DNA from: Rhodospirillum sp.
GTDB lineage: Bacteria; Pseudomonadota; Alphaproteobacteria; Dongiales; Dongiaceae
Length of the DNA stretch: 48,837 nucleotides
Assembly: GCA_013822765.1 (NCBI GenBank)
Contig: PNKY01000012.1
Location: 1 to 48,837, forward strand
Direction: 5' to 3'
Of the stretch, positions 32,059-40,569 are shown in pieces. Under the pieces are notes generated by a model that saw nothing but the letters and a program-made list of their open reading frames with translations, ran no database searches and was not told the DNA's origin. The position numbers were made by a program, and so were the translations under genes. Position 1 is the first letter of the stretch, and the number at the start of each line of letters is the position of its first letter.

Positions 32059-33300
32059 ATGGCCATCGCGGAGACCGCCTCTCTCCTCACCATCGACGGC
32101 GTACCGCTCAAGGTGCGGCTGGCCCGCGCGGAGCGGTCGCGCAAGCTGAAGGCGGTGGCGCTGGTCCTGCCGCTGTTCCTGTTCGTCGTCATCACCTTCC
32201 TGTTCCCGCTGTTTGTGATGACGTTCAAGAGCGTGGTGAACGAGGAGACCTTCGGCCGGCTCGACCGCACCCATGGGGCGCTGGCGGACTGGGACGGACA
32301 GGCGCTGCCGGACGAGCCGGCATTCGCGGCGTTCGCCGAGGATTTGAAGGCCGCGCAGGCAAAGCGCGAGGTGGGCGAGATCGCCAAGCGCGTCAACAGC
32401 GAATATTCCGGCGCGATGTCGAAGTTCAAGGGCATCGCGCGCAAGATCGAGGCGGCCTCGAGCGGCCCCTACAAGGAGCTGTTCCTCGCCACCGACAAGG
32501 TCTGGGGCGACGTCGCGCTGTGGCGCATCATCAAGAGCGCGTCCGCGCGCTACACCTCCTATTACTGGTTGGCGGCGGTCGACCTGAAGCAAGGCCCCGA
32601 TGGCATCGAGCGCGTCCCGGCGGATCAGAGGGTGTTCCTCGACGTCTATGCGCGCACTTTCTGGATCGCAGGGCTGGTCACCGTGCTCACCCTGCTGCTC
32701 GGCTTCCCGGTGGCCTATCTGCTGGCGACCCAGCCGCCGGCGCGCGCCAACCTGCTGATGATCTTCGTCATGCTGCCGTTCTGGACCTCGCTGCTGGTGC
32801 GCACCACCGCGTGGTTCGTCCTGCTGCGCAGCGAAGGGCCGCTCAACGACCTGCTGGAGATCCTGGTCAACAACCGGTTCGAGATGATCTTCACCCGCTT
32901 CGGCACCGTCCTGGCGATGACCCACATCCAGCTGCCGTTCACGCTGCTGCCGATCTACAGCGTGATGAAGACGATTCCGCCGAGCCACGTGCGCGCCGCG
33001 CGCTCGCTCGGCGCCGGGCCGTTTCTCGCCTTCTGGAAGGTCTATTTCCCGCAGACCGTGCCGGGCATCGCCGCCGGCTGCCTGCTGACCTTCATCCTCT
33101 GCCTCGGCTACTACATCACGCCGGCGCTGGTGGGCGGGCCGCGCGACCAGATGGTCAGCTACTACGTCTCCTACTACATGAACAACATCATCAATTTCGG
33201 CCAGGCCGCGGCCCTCGGCGGCATGCTGCTGATCATCACCATGGTGCTGTACTGGGCCTATAACCGCCTGGTCGGCATCGACAAGATGAAGCTGGGATGA
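32059..33300 (+). CDS. ABC transporter permease (PotB-like) with large periplasmic insert
   Basis: A 413-residue inner-membrane permease. TM1 is at about 31-55 (VALVLPLFLFVVITFLFPLF). A hydrophilic stretch of about 140 residues (57-200) follows that is absent from standard PotB (about 285 residues). Then come five more helices, with the EAA loop in AARSLGAGPFLAFWKVYFPQ. The insert is rich in Ala, Lys and Glu with helical character. It ends overlapping the next permease gene in ATGA. Confidence 0.9.
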   Translation: MAIAETASLLTIDGVPLKVRLARAERSRKLKAVALVLPLFLFVVITFLFPLFVMTFKSVVNEETFGRLDRTHGALADWDGQALPDEPAFAAFAEDLKAAQAKREVGEIAKRVNSEYSGAMSKFKGIARKIEAASSGPYKELFLATDKVWGDVALWRIIKSASARYTSYYWLAAVDLKQGPDGIERVPADQRVFLDVYARTFWIAGLVTVLTLLLGFPVAYLLATQPPARANLLMIFVMLPFWTSLLVRTTAWFVLLRSEGPLNDLLEILVNNRFEMIFTRFGTVLAMTHIQLPFTLLPIYSVMKTIPPSHVRAARSLGAGPFLAFWKVYFPQTVPGIAAGCLLTFILCLGYYITPALVGGPRDQMVSYYVSYYMNNIINFGQAAALGGMLLIITMVLYWAYNRLVGIDKMKLG

Positions 33301-34175
33301 GCGGCATGATCAACCTCCCGCTCCTCGGCCTGCCGCCCTACGCCTCCACCGCGGAGCGCGCGTGGCGGCTTTCCTTCTACCTGTTCTGCGGCCTGGTGCT
33401 GCTGTTCCTGATCTCGCCGATCCTGATCGTCATCCCGATCAGCTTCAACAACTCCTCGTTCCTGAGCTTTCCGCGCGGCGACTGGTCGCTGCGCTGGTAC
33501 GAGGAGTTCTTCCTGAGCGAGCGCTGGAACACCGCGGTCAAGAACAGCATCATCATCGCGTTCTTCAGCACCATCCTTGCGACCACCCTCGGCACGGTGG
33601 CGGCGCTTGGCCTGTCGCGGCCGAATTTCCCGGCGCGCGCACTGGTGATGGGGGTGCTGATCTCGCCCATGGTGGTGCCGGTGGTGATCACCGCCGCCGC
33701 CTTGTTCTTCTTCTATGCCAACCCGCTGGTGGTGACGAGCGAGCCCATCATCATCCTCAACAACACCTATCTCGGCGTCATCCTCGCCCACACGCTGCTG
33801 GCGACGCCGTTCGTGGTGATCACGGTGACGGCGACGCTGACCGGCTTCGACCAGTCGATGATCCGCGCCGGCGCCAGCCTCGGCGCGCATCCGACGCTGG
33901 TGTTCCGCAAGGTGATCCTGCCGCTGATCTCGCCGGGCGTGATCTCCGGCGCCTTGTTCGCGTTCGTGACCTCTTGGGACGAGGTGGTGGTGGTGCTGTT
34001 CGTCGGCAGCAGCGACCAGCGCACTCTGCCCCGCCAGATGTTCAGCGGCATCCGCGAGATGATCAGCCCGACCATCACCGCGGCCGCCACCGTCCTGATC
34101 TCGGTCGCCATCGTGATGCTGGTGACGGTCGAGTTGCTGCGCCGCCGGTCGGAACGCCTGCGCGGCATCCGATAG
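33297..34175 (+). CDS. ABC transporter permease (PotC-like)
   Basis: A 292-residue permease with about six membrane helices. FYLFCGLVLLFLISPILIVIPIS is TM1, SFNNSSFLSFPRGDWSLRWYEE is the family's periplasmic loop, and RAGASLGAHPTLVFRKVILP is the EAA loop that contacts the ATPase. The end is basic (RRRSERLRGIR). It overlaps the upstream permease by four bases, and the operon ends here. No strong terminator follows. Confidence 0.92.
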   Translation: MSGMINLPLLGLPPYASTAERAWRLSFYLFCGLVLLFLISPILIVIPISFNNSSFLSFPRGDWSLRWYEEFFLSERWNTAVKNSIIIAFFSTILATTLGTVAALGLSRPNFPARALVMGVLISPMVVPVVITAAALFFFYANPLVVTSEPIIILNNTYLGVILAHTLLATPFVVITVTATLTGFDQSMIRAGASLGAHPTLVFRKVILPLISPGVISGALFAFVTSWDEVVVVLFVGSSDQRTLPRQMFSGIREMISPTITAAATVLISVAIVMLVTVELLRRRSERLRGIR

Positions 34176-34184
34176 TTCTACGGT

Positions 34185-34203
34185 ATTGAGAATCGTTCGC
34201 AAT
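34185..34203. promoter_or_regulatory. Fur-like inverted repeat
   Basis: ATTGAGAA and TTCGCAAT, spaced by TCG, form a 19-bp near-perfect inverted repeat (7 of 8 pairs), close to the Fur-box form TGAGAAT-n-ATTCTCA. It lies just upstream of a -35 element and could bind Fur, Mur or Irr-type metalloregulators. Confidence 0.5.
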
Positions 34204-34208
34204 TGACA

Positions 34209-34237
34209 TGGACAGGACAGGACCGGCGGGCTACAAT
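34209..34237 (+). promoter_or_regulatory. Sigma-70-type promoter
   Basis: TGGACA (34209-34214), a 17-bp spacer and TACAAT (34232-34237). Transcription would start near 34244, giving a leader of about 23 bases to the ATG at 34267. The Fur-like repeat ends six bases upstream of the -35. Confidence 0.55.
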
Positions 34238-34266
34238 AGACCCTGCGTTCATGGCCTAAGTCCCGG

Positions 34267-34806
34267 ATGTACAAGGATAATAGCCTGATTCCCAGCGAAG
34301 CGGTGCGGCTGGCGGCCCTCGGCCTGCTGGCGATGCGGCCGCGCGTCTATGCCGATCTGGCGCGCGACATCCGGCATTTCACTGCGCGCATCGTCGGCCC
34401 GTCGCTCGACCTGCTCGGCCCGTCGCTGGAATTGCTGAAGATCGAGGGCCTGATCGAAGCGACCGATCCGAAGGCGCCGAACGACGCCCAGGCCATCCGC
34501 CTGACCAGGGACGGCGAGGTCGAACTGCAGCGCCTGATGACCGCCAACCTGCGCGGCCCGATGGGCGAGGTGAACAAGCTCATCGTCGCGCTCAAGCTGT
34601 ATTTCCTCGACCTGCTGACCCCTGAGCAGCGCCGCCAGCAGCTCGAGATGCTGATGGAAGTGTGCGACCGCGAGCTGATCCGGCTCAACGACCTGCGCGA
34701 TCACCACACCGACGCCGACAGCGCCCTCTTGCCCTGGCTCGATCACGAGATCGACGAGGTGCAGCGCCGCCGCGACTGGTTCCTGAAAGTGTGGGAAGGC
34801 CAGTAG
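34267..34806 (+). CDS. PadR-like winged-helix regulator
   Basis: A 179-residue protein without an assigned name that fits the PadR layout. Residues 10-85 look like a winged helix (AVRLAALGLLAMRPRVYADL, then SLELLKIEGLIEATD, ending IRLTRDGEVELQRLM). The rest is helical (LDLLTPEQRRQQLEMLMEVCDRE) like the PadR dimerisation part. DNA binding is inferred. A Fur-like site upstream suggests metal control. The following gene is 66 bases away. Confidence 0.65.
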   Translation: MYKDNSLIPSEAVRLAALGLLAMRPRVYADLARDIRHFTARIVGPSLDLLGPSLELLKIEGLIEATDPKAPNDAQAIRLTRDGEVELQRLMTANLRGPMGEVNKLIVALKLYFLDLLTPEQRRQQLEMLMEVCDRELIRLNDLRDHHTDADSALLPWLDHEIDEVQRRRDWFLKVWEGQ

Positions 34807-34872
34807 GCGGTTTGAAACCGTCGCAGGGGCTCAGCTGTACACTGGCAGCAGGCACCGCTTCTGGAGACTCAC

Positions 34873-35319
34873 ATGGCACCTGACAGGAGCGTGGAACGGG
34901 CCATCGAAGGCCTGGTGCGCGCGCTGGAGGCGGCGTGGAACCGCCACGATGCCCACGGCTTGGTCGAGCCTTTCGCGCAGGATGCGGAGTTCACCAACGT
35001 GTTCGGCATGGCGGTGAGAGGGCGCGCCGCGATCGAGGCCCTGCATGCGCCGCTGTTCAAAACCATGTTCACGGACAGCCATCTGACGGTGACGGAGACG
35101 CGCGTCCGTATGATCCGCTCCGACGTGGCCGCGGTCGACGTCAAATGGACCATGACCGGCGCCCGCGACCCGCACGGCAATCCCTGGCCCGAGCGCGCCG
35201 GCCTGCTGAACTGGATCGTGACCCGGCACGGCGAGCGCTGGCTGATCGACGTGTCGCACAACATGGATTTGCCCTCGCCAGACCTGGCGAAGGCGCAGGC
35301 GGAATTGTCAAAGCGCTAG
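34873..35319 (+). CDS. SnoaL/NTF2-like protein
   Basis: A 148-residue cone-fold protein. VRALEAAWNRHDAHGLVEPFAQDAEF is the family's first helix and AEFTNVFG the following strand. RGRAAIEALHAPLF and LLNWIVTRHGERWLIDVSHN complete the barrel. It is related to the SgcJ/EcaC oxidoreductase-like group, but no catalytic residue set is clear. A GAGACTCAC site precedes the ATG. It ends one base before the convergent SDR. Confidence 0.75.
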   Translation: MAPDRSVERAIEGLVRALEAAWNRHDAHGLVEPFAQDAEFTNVFGMAVRGRAAIEALHAPLFKTMFTDSHLTVTETRVRMIRSDVAAVDVKWTMTGARDPHGNPWPERAGLLNWIVTRHGERWLIDVSHNMDLPSPDLAKAQAELSKR

Positions 35320-35320
35320 C

Positions 35321-36064
35321 TCAAAACAAGTGCTGCCCGCCGGTGAGGAAAATCTCCGTCCCGGTGACGTAGCCAAAATCCGTGCCGCACAGCTGGAACA
35401 CCACGCCCGCGACCTCCTCGGTGGTGCCCATGCGGCCCATCGGGATGCGCGGGATGAGCGCCTCGTATTCGGGGCCGATCATGGCGGTCTCGATCTCGCC
35501 CGGCGCGACCGCGTTGACGCGCACGCCGAGCGCGGCGAACTCCACCGCCATCTCGCGCGTCAGCGCCGACAACGCCGCCTTCGAGGTCGAATAGGCCGAC
35601 CCGGCGAACGGATGGATGGCGTGGCCGGCGATCGAGGTGATGTTGACGATGACACCCTTGCCCTGGTGCAGGGGCTTGGCGAAGCCGCGCGCCAACTGCA
35701 GCGGCGTGAAGAAGTTGAGCTCGAACACCTCGCGCCAGGCCTCGACATCGCCGTTGAGGATGCCGAGCCGTTCCTTGAAGCTGGTCTTCGGGCTGATCGC
35801 GGCGTTGTTGACCAGCGCATGCACCGGTTGGCCGTCCAGGATCTGCATCGCTTCCGTTACGAAGCGGTCGCTCTCCTCGGGCTGGCCGAGATCGACCGTG
35901 ATGTGGTTGGTCCAGTTGGGATCGTACTGGCAGGAATCCGGGATCACGTCGCGGCTGCAAGTCAGCACGCGCCAGCCTTCCTTGCTGAAGCGCTTGACGG
36001 TGGCGTGGCCGATGCCGCGGCTGGCGCCGGTCAGGATGACGATCTTCTTGGTCTCTGCGTTCAT
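35321..36064 (-). CDS. Short-chain dehydrogenase/reductase
   Basis: A 247-residue classical SDR. LTGASRGIGHATV is the cofactor loop, NNAAIS the strand-4 motif, ITSIAG and SAYSTSKAALSAL give catalytic Ser, Tyr and Lys. The ending VTGTEIFLTGGQHLF is typical. The ATG at 36064 follows GAGGACAATCGAG; a TTG five codons earlier overlaps that site. It starts 12 bases after the stop of the cation efflux gene, so it is on the same transcript. The substrate is unknown. Confidence 0.9.
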   Translation of the reverse strand: MNAETKKIVILTGASRGIGHATVKRFSKEGWRVLTCSRDVIPDSCQYDPNWTNHITVDLGQPEESDRFVTEAMQILDGQPVHALVNNAAISPKTSFKERLGILNGDVEAWREVFELNFFTPLQLARGFAKPLHQGKGVIVNITSIAGHAIHPFAGSAYSTSKAALSALTREMAVEFAALGVRVNAVAPGEIETAMIGPEYEALIPRIPMGRMGTTEEVAGVVFQLCGTDFGYVTGTEIFLTGGQHLF

Positions 36065-36075
36065 CTCGATTGTCC

Positions 36076-36990
36076 TCAATGATACCGGAAGGTGGCGCGC
36101 TGCTCGACCACGCCCGCCGGATCTTCATGGATGATAACCTCGGCGCCCGGAAAGTCGGTGCGGACGTCGGCCTCGACCGCATCCGAAATGCGGTGCGCCT
36201 CCGCGAGGCTGAGCGTCCCGTCCAGCTCCAGATGGAATTGGATGAACCTATCACGACCCGATGCGCGGGTGCGCAGATCGTGCAGGTTGAGCACCTCGGG
36301 ATGCGCCCGCACAATCTCCTTGATGCGCGTTCGGTCGGCATCGTCCATCTCGCGGTCCATCAGCATGTCGAGCGAATCCTTGCCGACCCGCACCGCTGCG
36401 CCCGCGATGAACAGCGCGATGCAGAGGCCGATCGTCGGGTCGATCCACCACCAGCCGAGCTGAGTGCTGAGCACCAGGGCCGCGATGACGCTGATATTGA
36501 CCAGGAAGTCGGTCGCGTAGTGCGCCTGGTCGGAGCGGATAGCGATCGAGCCGGTGCGCCGGACGACATGCCGCTGCAGCAGCACCAACACGCCCGTGAC
36601 AACCAGCGAGATCACCATGACCGCGACCCCTGTCTCCATCTCCGTCACGGCCGCTCCCGTCCTGAAGCGATTGACGACCTCCACGGCCAGCACGACCGAG
36701 GAGCCAAGGATAAAGGCGACCTGCACCAGGCCGGCCAGCGGCTCCGCCTTGCCATGGCCGAAGCGATGCTCGGCATCCGCCGGCACCAGGGCTTGGCGGA
36801 TGGCGATGAGATTGACGACGGAGGCCGCGGCGTCGAGTGCGGAATCGAACAGGCTAGATAGCAGGCTCACCGATCCGGTTTCGAGAAAGGCGCCGAACTT
36901 GAGCACGATCAGGAACAGCGCTGCCCCGACCGATGCAAAGCTCGCGAGCCGCATCAGCCGGGCTTGCTCCGATGGCGCGATCGCCGTCAC
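36076..36990 (-). CDS. Cation diffusion facilitator transporter (FieF-like)
   Basis: A 304-residue CDF transporter. Six hydrophobic segments precede a cytosolic domain. SSLFDSALDAAAS and RSDQAHYATDFLVN give the transport-site DxxxD and HxxxD pairs, as in FieF. The C-terminal domain (HDLRTRASGRDRFIQFHLEL, EAHRISDAVEADV) has the metal-sensing histidines. It exports Zn, Fe, Co or similar ions. The start is GTG at 36990, overlapping the pdxH stop in GTGA. Confidence 0.92.
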   Translation of the reverse strand: MTAIAPSEQARLMRLASFASVGAALFLIVLKFGAFLETGSVSLLSSLFDSALDAAASVVNLIAIRQALVPADAEHRFGHGKAEPLAGLVQVAFILGSSVVLAVEVVNRFRTGAAVTEMETGVAVMVISLVVTGVLVLLQRHVVRRTGSIAIRSDQAHYATDFLVNISVIAALVLSTQLGWWWIDPTIGLCIALFIAGAAVRVGKDSLDMLMDREMDDADRTRIKEIVRAHPEVLNLHDLRTRASGRDRFIQFHLELDGTLSLAEAHRISDAVEADVRTDFPGAEVIIHEDPAGVVEQRATFRYH

Positions 36991-37577
36991 GGATAGAGCT
37001 TCTCCGTCGTCCAGCCCTCGCCGGCGCGGCGATAGACCAGCCGGTCGTGGAGCCGGAACGGTTTGTTCTCCCAGAACTCGATGTAGGTCGGGATCAGCCG
37101 GAAGCCCGACCAATATGACGGCCGCGGCACGGCGCCGATCGCATACTTGGCGGCGAAGGTGGCGACGCGCTTCTCCAACTCGAACTTGCTTTCGAGAGGG
37201 CGCGATTGCTGCGAGGCCCAGGCGCCGATCTGGCTCGATTTGTGGCGGCTGGCGAAATAGGCATCGGCCTCGGCATCGCTGACGCTTTCCACCGTGCCTT
37301 CGGCGCGCACTTGGCGGCCGAGCGACTTCCAATGCAGCACGAGCGCGGCCTTGTGCGTCTCCAGCAGCTGCCGGCCCTTCTTGCTTTCGTAGTTAGTGTA
37401 GAACACGAAGCCGCGCGGATCGGCGTCCTTCAGCAGCACCATGCGCACCGACGGCTGGCCGTCGGCGCCCACCGTCGCGAGCGCCATGGCGTTCGGATCG
37501 TTCGGCTCCTTGGCTTCCGCTTCGCCGTACCATTCCTGGAACAATTGAAACGGCTCTGTGTTCGGATGATGAGACAT
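36987..37577 (-). CDS. pdxH: Pyridoxamine 5'-phosphate oxidase
   Basis: A 196-residue FMN enzyme of vitamin B6 synthesis, making pyridoxal phosphate. AMALATVGADGQPSVRMVLLKD is the FMN-binding start, FYTNYESKKGRQL follows, and RPSYWSGFRLIPTYIEFWE is the signature near the end, with RLHDRLVYRR closing. The length is standard. It heads a three-gene minus-strand operon (pdxH, CDF, SDR) with overlapping starts. The product serves the many PLP enzymes in this window. Confidence 0.95.
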   Translation of the reverse strand: MSHHPNTEPFQLFQEWYGEAEAKEPNDPNAMALATVGADGQPSVRMVLLKDADPRGFVFYTNYESKKGRQLLETHKAALVLHWKSLGRQVRAEGTVESVSDAEADAYFASRHKSSQIGAWASQQSRPLESKFELEKRVATFAAKYAIGAVPRPSYWSGFRLIPTYIEFWENKPFRLHDRLVYRRAGEGWTTEKLYP

Positions 37578-37716
37578 ATCAAGGACTTCCGGGACGTCGT
37601 CACAATGCCGAGAGCGCCTTCTATAGCATTGATTCCGGGGTCCGGCGGCCTCATTTTCCCGCATGACGGCCGTGCAATCGACGCGGCTTGAAGGGAAAGA
37701 AACGCAAGGGAAGAGC

Positions 37717-38193
37717 ATGATGCTACGGAGAGCGATGTCCGCATTCTTGGCGTTGTCATTGGTCACCGGCTGCGCCAGTTCCGGCGGCGGTGGCGGCATT
37801 ACCAAGGAGCAGGGCGGCACGGTCCTGGGTGCGCTGGGCGGCGCGGCCGCGGGCGCGGCCCTGGGTGACGGCAACTGGTGGGCGATCGGCGCCGGCGCGC
37901 TGGTCGGCGGCCTGGTCGGCAACCGGGTCGGCAACTACCTCGACGAGCGCGACCAGCAGCAGGCTTACAGCACGGCCAACTACGCGCTCGACAACAACGC
38001 CGACGGCCAGACTGCAAGCTGGTCCAATCCGCAGAACAACACCGGCGGCTACACCACGCCGACCGAGACCTACCAGACCGCCAACGGCACCTGCCGCACC
38101 TACCAGACCGGTGTCAACGCCAACGGCCAGCAGCAGAGCGGCACCGGCACCGCCTGCCGCCAGGCGGACGGGACCTGGAAGCTGGTGAACTGA
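37717..38193 (+). CDS. 17-kDa surface antigen-type glycine-zipper lipoprotein
   Basis: A 158-residue lipoprotein. LSLVTGCASS is the lipobox, so the mature Cys is near residue 18. GGTVLGALGGAAAGAALGDG and GAGALVGGLVGNRVGNYLDE are glycine zippers of the rickettsial 17-kDa antigen/RT0821 family. The C-terminal domain has CRTYQTG and ACRQADGTWKLVN, a pattern of that family. It is probably in the outer membrane. ATG 37717 follows AAGGGAAGAG. A hairpin at 38201 follows. Confidence 0.85.
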   Translation: MMLRRAMSAFLALSLVTGCASSGGGGGITKEQGGTVLGALGGAAAGAALGDGNWWAIGAGALVGGLVGNRVGNYLDERDQQQAYSTANYALDNNADGQTASWSNPQNNTGGYTTPTETYQTANGTCRTYQTGVNANGQQQSGTGTACRQADGTWKLVN

Positions 38194-38200
38194 TCGTTCC

Positions 38201-38226
38201 ATCTCCCTCCCCAGGGGGAGGGAGAT
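38201..38226 (+). terminator. Hairpin after the lipoprotein gene
   Basis: ATCTCCCTCCC and GGGAGGGAGAT form an 11-bp stem around CAGG, followed by TCACCC. No T-run. The C/G-rich arms recall the repeat family at 3171 and 43099. Confidence 0.55.
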
Positions 38227-38288
38227 TCACCCGCTCTTGTCCCCGCCGCTTCCCGCACCTACCTTGGGTGCCCAGAGGGTGAAGCGGC

Positions 38289-39215
38289 ATGACCGATCCT
38301 TACAAAATCCTGGGCGTCAATCCGAGCGCAAGCGAGGAGGAGATCAAGCGCGCCTATCGCAAGCTCGCCAAGAAGCTGCATCCCGACCTCAATCCCGGCA
38401 ACAAGAGGGTCGAGTCGCAATTCAAGGAGACGACCGCCGCCTACGATTTCCTGAGCGATCCCGACAAGCGCCGCAAATACGACCGCGGCGAGATCGACGA
38501 GAACAACCAGCCGCGCGGCTTCCGCAGCTCGAACGCGCGGCCCGGCGGGGGTCCGCAACAGCAGCGCCGCACGCGCGGCTTCGGCTTCGGCTACGAGGAC
38601 GAGGCGGAATTCTCCGAGGACCTGTTCGGCGACTTCTTCGGCTTCGGCAAGGACCGCGGCGAATCGATCAAGCTCAAGGGCGCCGATGTCAGCTACCAGG
38701 TGCGCGTGCCGTTCCTGGAAGCGGTGCTCGGCACCAAGCAGCGCCTGCAGCTCGCCGACGGCAAGACGCTGGAGGTGCAGCTGCCGCCCGGGACCGACAC
38801 CGGCCAGACGTTGCGTCTGAAGGGCCAAGGGCTGCCCGGCCGCGGTGGCGCGCCGGCGGGCGATGCCTTCGTCGAGGTGACGGTGGAGCCGCACCCGGTC
38901 TTCACCCGCGACGGCAACGACATCCTGGTGGAGCTGCCGATCACGCTCTATGAAGCGGTGCTCGGCGCGACGCTCAACGTGCCGACCATCGACGGCAAGG
39001 TCTCGCTCAAGGTGCCGGCGGGCTCCAACAGCGGCTCCCAGCTGCGCCTGCGCGGCAAGGGCGTGCAGGCCGGCAAGAGCGGCGTGCGCGGCGACCAGTA
39101 TGTGCGTCTGGTGGTGATGCTGCCGCGGGAGGTCGATCCTGCCCTCAAGGCCGAGATCGAGAAGTCCGCGCGCACACATCCCTACAAGGTGCGCGGCAAA
39201 CTGGGGACCGACTGA
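38289..39215 (+). CDS. DnaJ-family co-chaperone (CbpA-like)
   Basis: A 308-residue J protein. Residues 1-68 are a J domain (DPYKILGVNPSASEEEIKRA, HPD in KKLHPDLN), then a Gly/Arg/Phe linker (NARPGGGPQQQRRTRGFGFG), then two beta-sandwich substrate domains (VRVPFLEAVLGTKQRL, ITLYEAVLGATLNVPT). The zinc fingers of DnaJ are absent, which makes it CbpA-like. It stimulates DnaK. The MAPEG gene starts three bases after its stop. Confidence 0.93.
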   Translation: MTDPYKILGVNPSASEEEIKRAYRKLAKKLHPDLNPGNKRVESQFKETTAAYDFLSDPDKRRKYDRGEIDENNQPRGFRSSNARPGGGPQQQRRTRGFGFGYEDEAEFSEDLFGDFFGFGKDRGESIKLKGADVSYQVRVPFLEAVLGTKQRLQLADGKTLEVQLPPGTDTGQTLRLKGQGLPGRGGAPAGDAFVEVTVEPHPVFTRDGNDILVELPITLYEAVLGATLNVPTIDGKVSLKVPAGSNSGSQLRLRGKGVQAGKSGVRGDQYVRLVVMLPREVDPALKAEIEKSARTHPYKVRGKLGTD

Positions 39216-39218
39216 CCC

Positions 39219-39608
39219 ATGACGCTTGCCATCACGCCGGTCTATGCGGCGCTGTTCGCGCTGTTCTTCGTTGCCCTCAGCCTGCGCGTCATCCGCTTCC
39301 GCCGCAGTGCGCGCATCAGCCTCGGCGATGGCGGCGACGAGGAATTGCGGCGCCGGAGCCGAGTGCATGCCAACTTCGCCGAGTATGTGCCGCTGGCCCT
39401 CGTCCTCATGGCACTGGCGGAGCTGCAGGGCCAGCCAGGCTGGACCATCCATCTGGTCGGCGCCCTGCTCGCGGTCGGGCGTCTCGCTCATGCCTACGGC
39501 GTCAGCCAGGCGCCGCAGATCCTGAAGCTGCGGGTGCTCGGCATGGTCAGCACCATCGCCGCCATGGTGACCGGCGCGGTCGCCAACATAACCGCGGCGC
39601 TGGCCTAA
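39219..39608 (+). CDS. MAPEG family membrane protein
   Basis: A 129-residue membrane protein with about four hydrophobic helices. RRRSRVHANFAEYVPLALVLMAL is the MAPEG signature (R-x-H-x-N-x-x-E), and GRLAHAYGVSQ follows. Eukaryotic members act in eicosanoid and glutathione metabolism; bacterial YecN-like members have unknown roles. It follows the DnaJ gene by three bases. Confidence 0.88.
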   Translation: MTLAITPVYAALFALFFVALSLRVIRFRRSARISLGDGGDEELRRRSRVHANFAEYVPLALVLMALAELQGQPGWTIHLVGALLAVGRLAHAYGVSQAPQILKLRVLGMVSTIAAMVTGAVANITAALA

Positions 39609-39649
39609 AACACCCTTCCGAGCACGACCCGCAAGGCCGCGGGGCCGAA

Positions 39650-39677
39650 TTGACCACTCAGCATATTGGTGTAGGAT
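39650..39677 (+). promoter_or_regulatory. Candidate sigma-70 promoter of fabI-aroC
   Basis: TTGACC (39650-39655), a 16-bp spacer and TAGGAT (39672-39677). Transcription would begin near 39684, about 40 bases upstream of the fabI start. Confidence 0.5.
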
Positions 39678-39724
39678 GCCCGTGATTCCCGCAAAGATAT
39701 CAAGATGTTGTGGCAGGACAGTCA

Positions 39725-40567
39725 ATGAACTCCAAGAGCGGCCTGATGGCCGGCAAGCGCGGCCTGATCATGGGGGTCGCCAATGACAGATCGATCGCCT
39801 GGGGCATCGCCAAGGCCGTCCATGAGGCCGGGGCGGAGGTGGCATTCACCTACCAGGGCGAGGCGCTGCTGAAGCGGGTGAGGCCGCTGGCGGAGTCGCT
39901 CGGCTCCAGCCTGGTGGTGCCGTGCGAAGTGACCGACGACGCCAGCCTCGACGCCACCTTCGACGCGGTCAAGAAGGCGTGGGGCACGCTCGACTTCGTG
40001 GTGCACGCCATCGCTTTCTCCGACAAGGAGGAGCTCAAGGGCCTATACGTCACCACCAGCCGCGCCAATTTCCAGCAGACCATGGACATCTCCTGCTACT
40101 CCTTCACGGCGGTGGCGGAGCGTGCGCGGCACCTGATGCCGAACGGCGGCAGCATGCTCACGCTGTCCTATTTCGGCGCCGAGCGGGTGATGCCGCACTA
40201 CAACGTCATGGGCGTTGCCAAGGCCGCGCTGGAATGCTCGGTGCGCTACCTCGCCGCCGATCTCGGCACCGAGCAGATCCGCGTCAACGCGATCTCCGCC
40301 GGGCCGATCAAGACGCTGGCCGCGTCGGGCATCGGCGACTTCCGGCACATCCTGCGCTGGAACGAGCTGAACGCGCCGCTCGGGCGCAATGTCTCGATCG
40401 AGGAAGTGGGCGGCGCCGGCCTCTATCTGCTGAGCGACCTGTCGCGCGGCGTGACCGGCGAGCTGCATCACGTCGACAGCGGCTACAACGTCGTCGGCAT
40501 GATGCGCACCGATGCCGCCGGCGAGCTGGCCAAGATGCTGACGGACTTCTCCGAGCGCAAAGGCTAG
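39725..40567 (+). CDS. fabI: Enoyl-[acyl-carrier-protein] reductase (NADH)
   Basis: A 280-residue SDR-fold enoyl-ACP reductase, the last step of each fatty acid elongation cycle. IMGVANDRSIAWGIAKA is its cofactor loop, HAIAFSDKEELKG follows, and Tyr 149, Tyr 159 and Lys 166 (Y-x6-K) in SYFGAERVMPHYNVMGVAK are the catalytic set. The ending is HHVDSGYNVVGM. The ATG at 39725 follows AGGACAG; a GTG at 39710 would add five residues. aroC starts two bases after its stop. Confidence 0.96.
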   Translation: MNSKSGLMAGKRGLIMGVANDRSIAWGIAKAVHEAGAEVAFTYQGEALLKRVRPLAESLGSSLVVPCEVTDDASLDATFDAVKKAWGTLDFVVHAIAFSDKEELKGLYVTTSRANFQQTMDISCYSFTAVAERARHLMPNGGSMLTLSYFGAERVMPHYNVMGVAKAALECSVRYLAADLGTEQIRVNAISAGPIKTLAASGIGDFRHILRWNELNAPLGRNVSIEEVGGAGLYLLSDLSRGVTGELHHVDSGYNVVGMMRTDAAGELAKMLTDFSERKG

Positions 40568-40569
40568 CG

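Noticed and set aside
34203..34237. TTGACA at 34203-34208 as the -35 for TACAAT
   Set aside because: The spacer would be 23 bases; TGGACA at 34209 gives 17.
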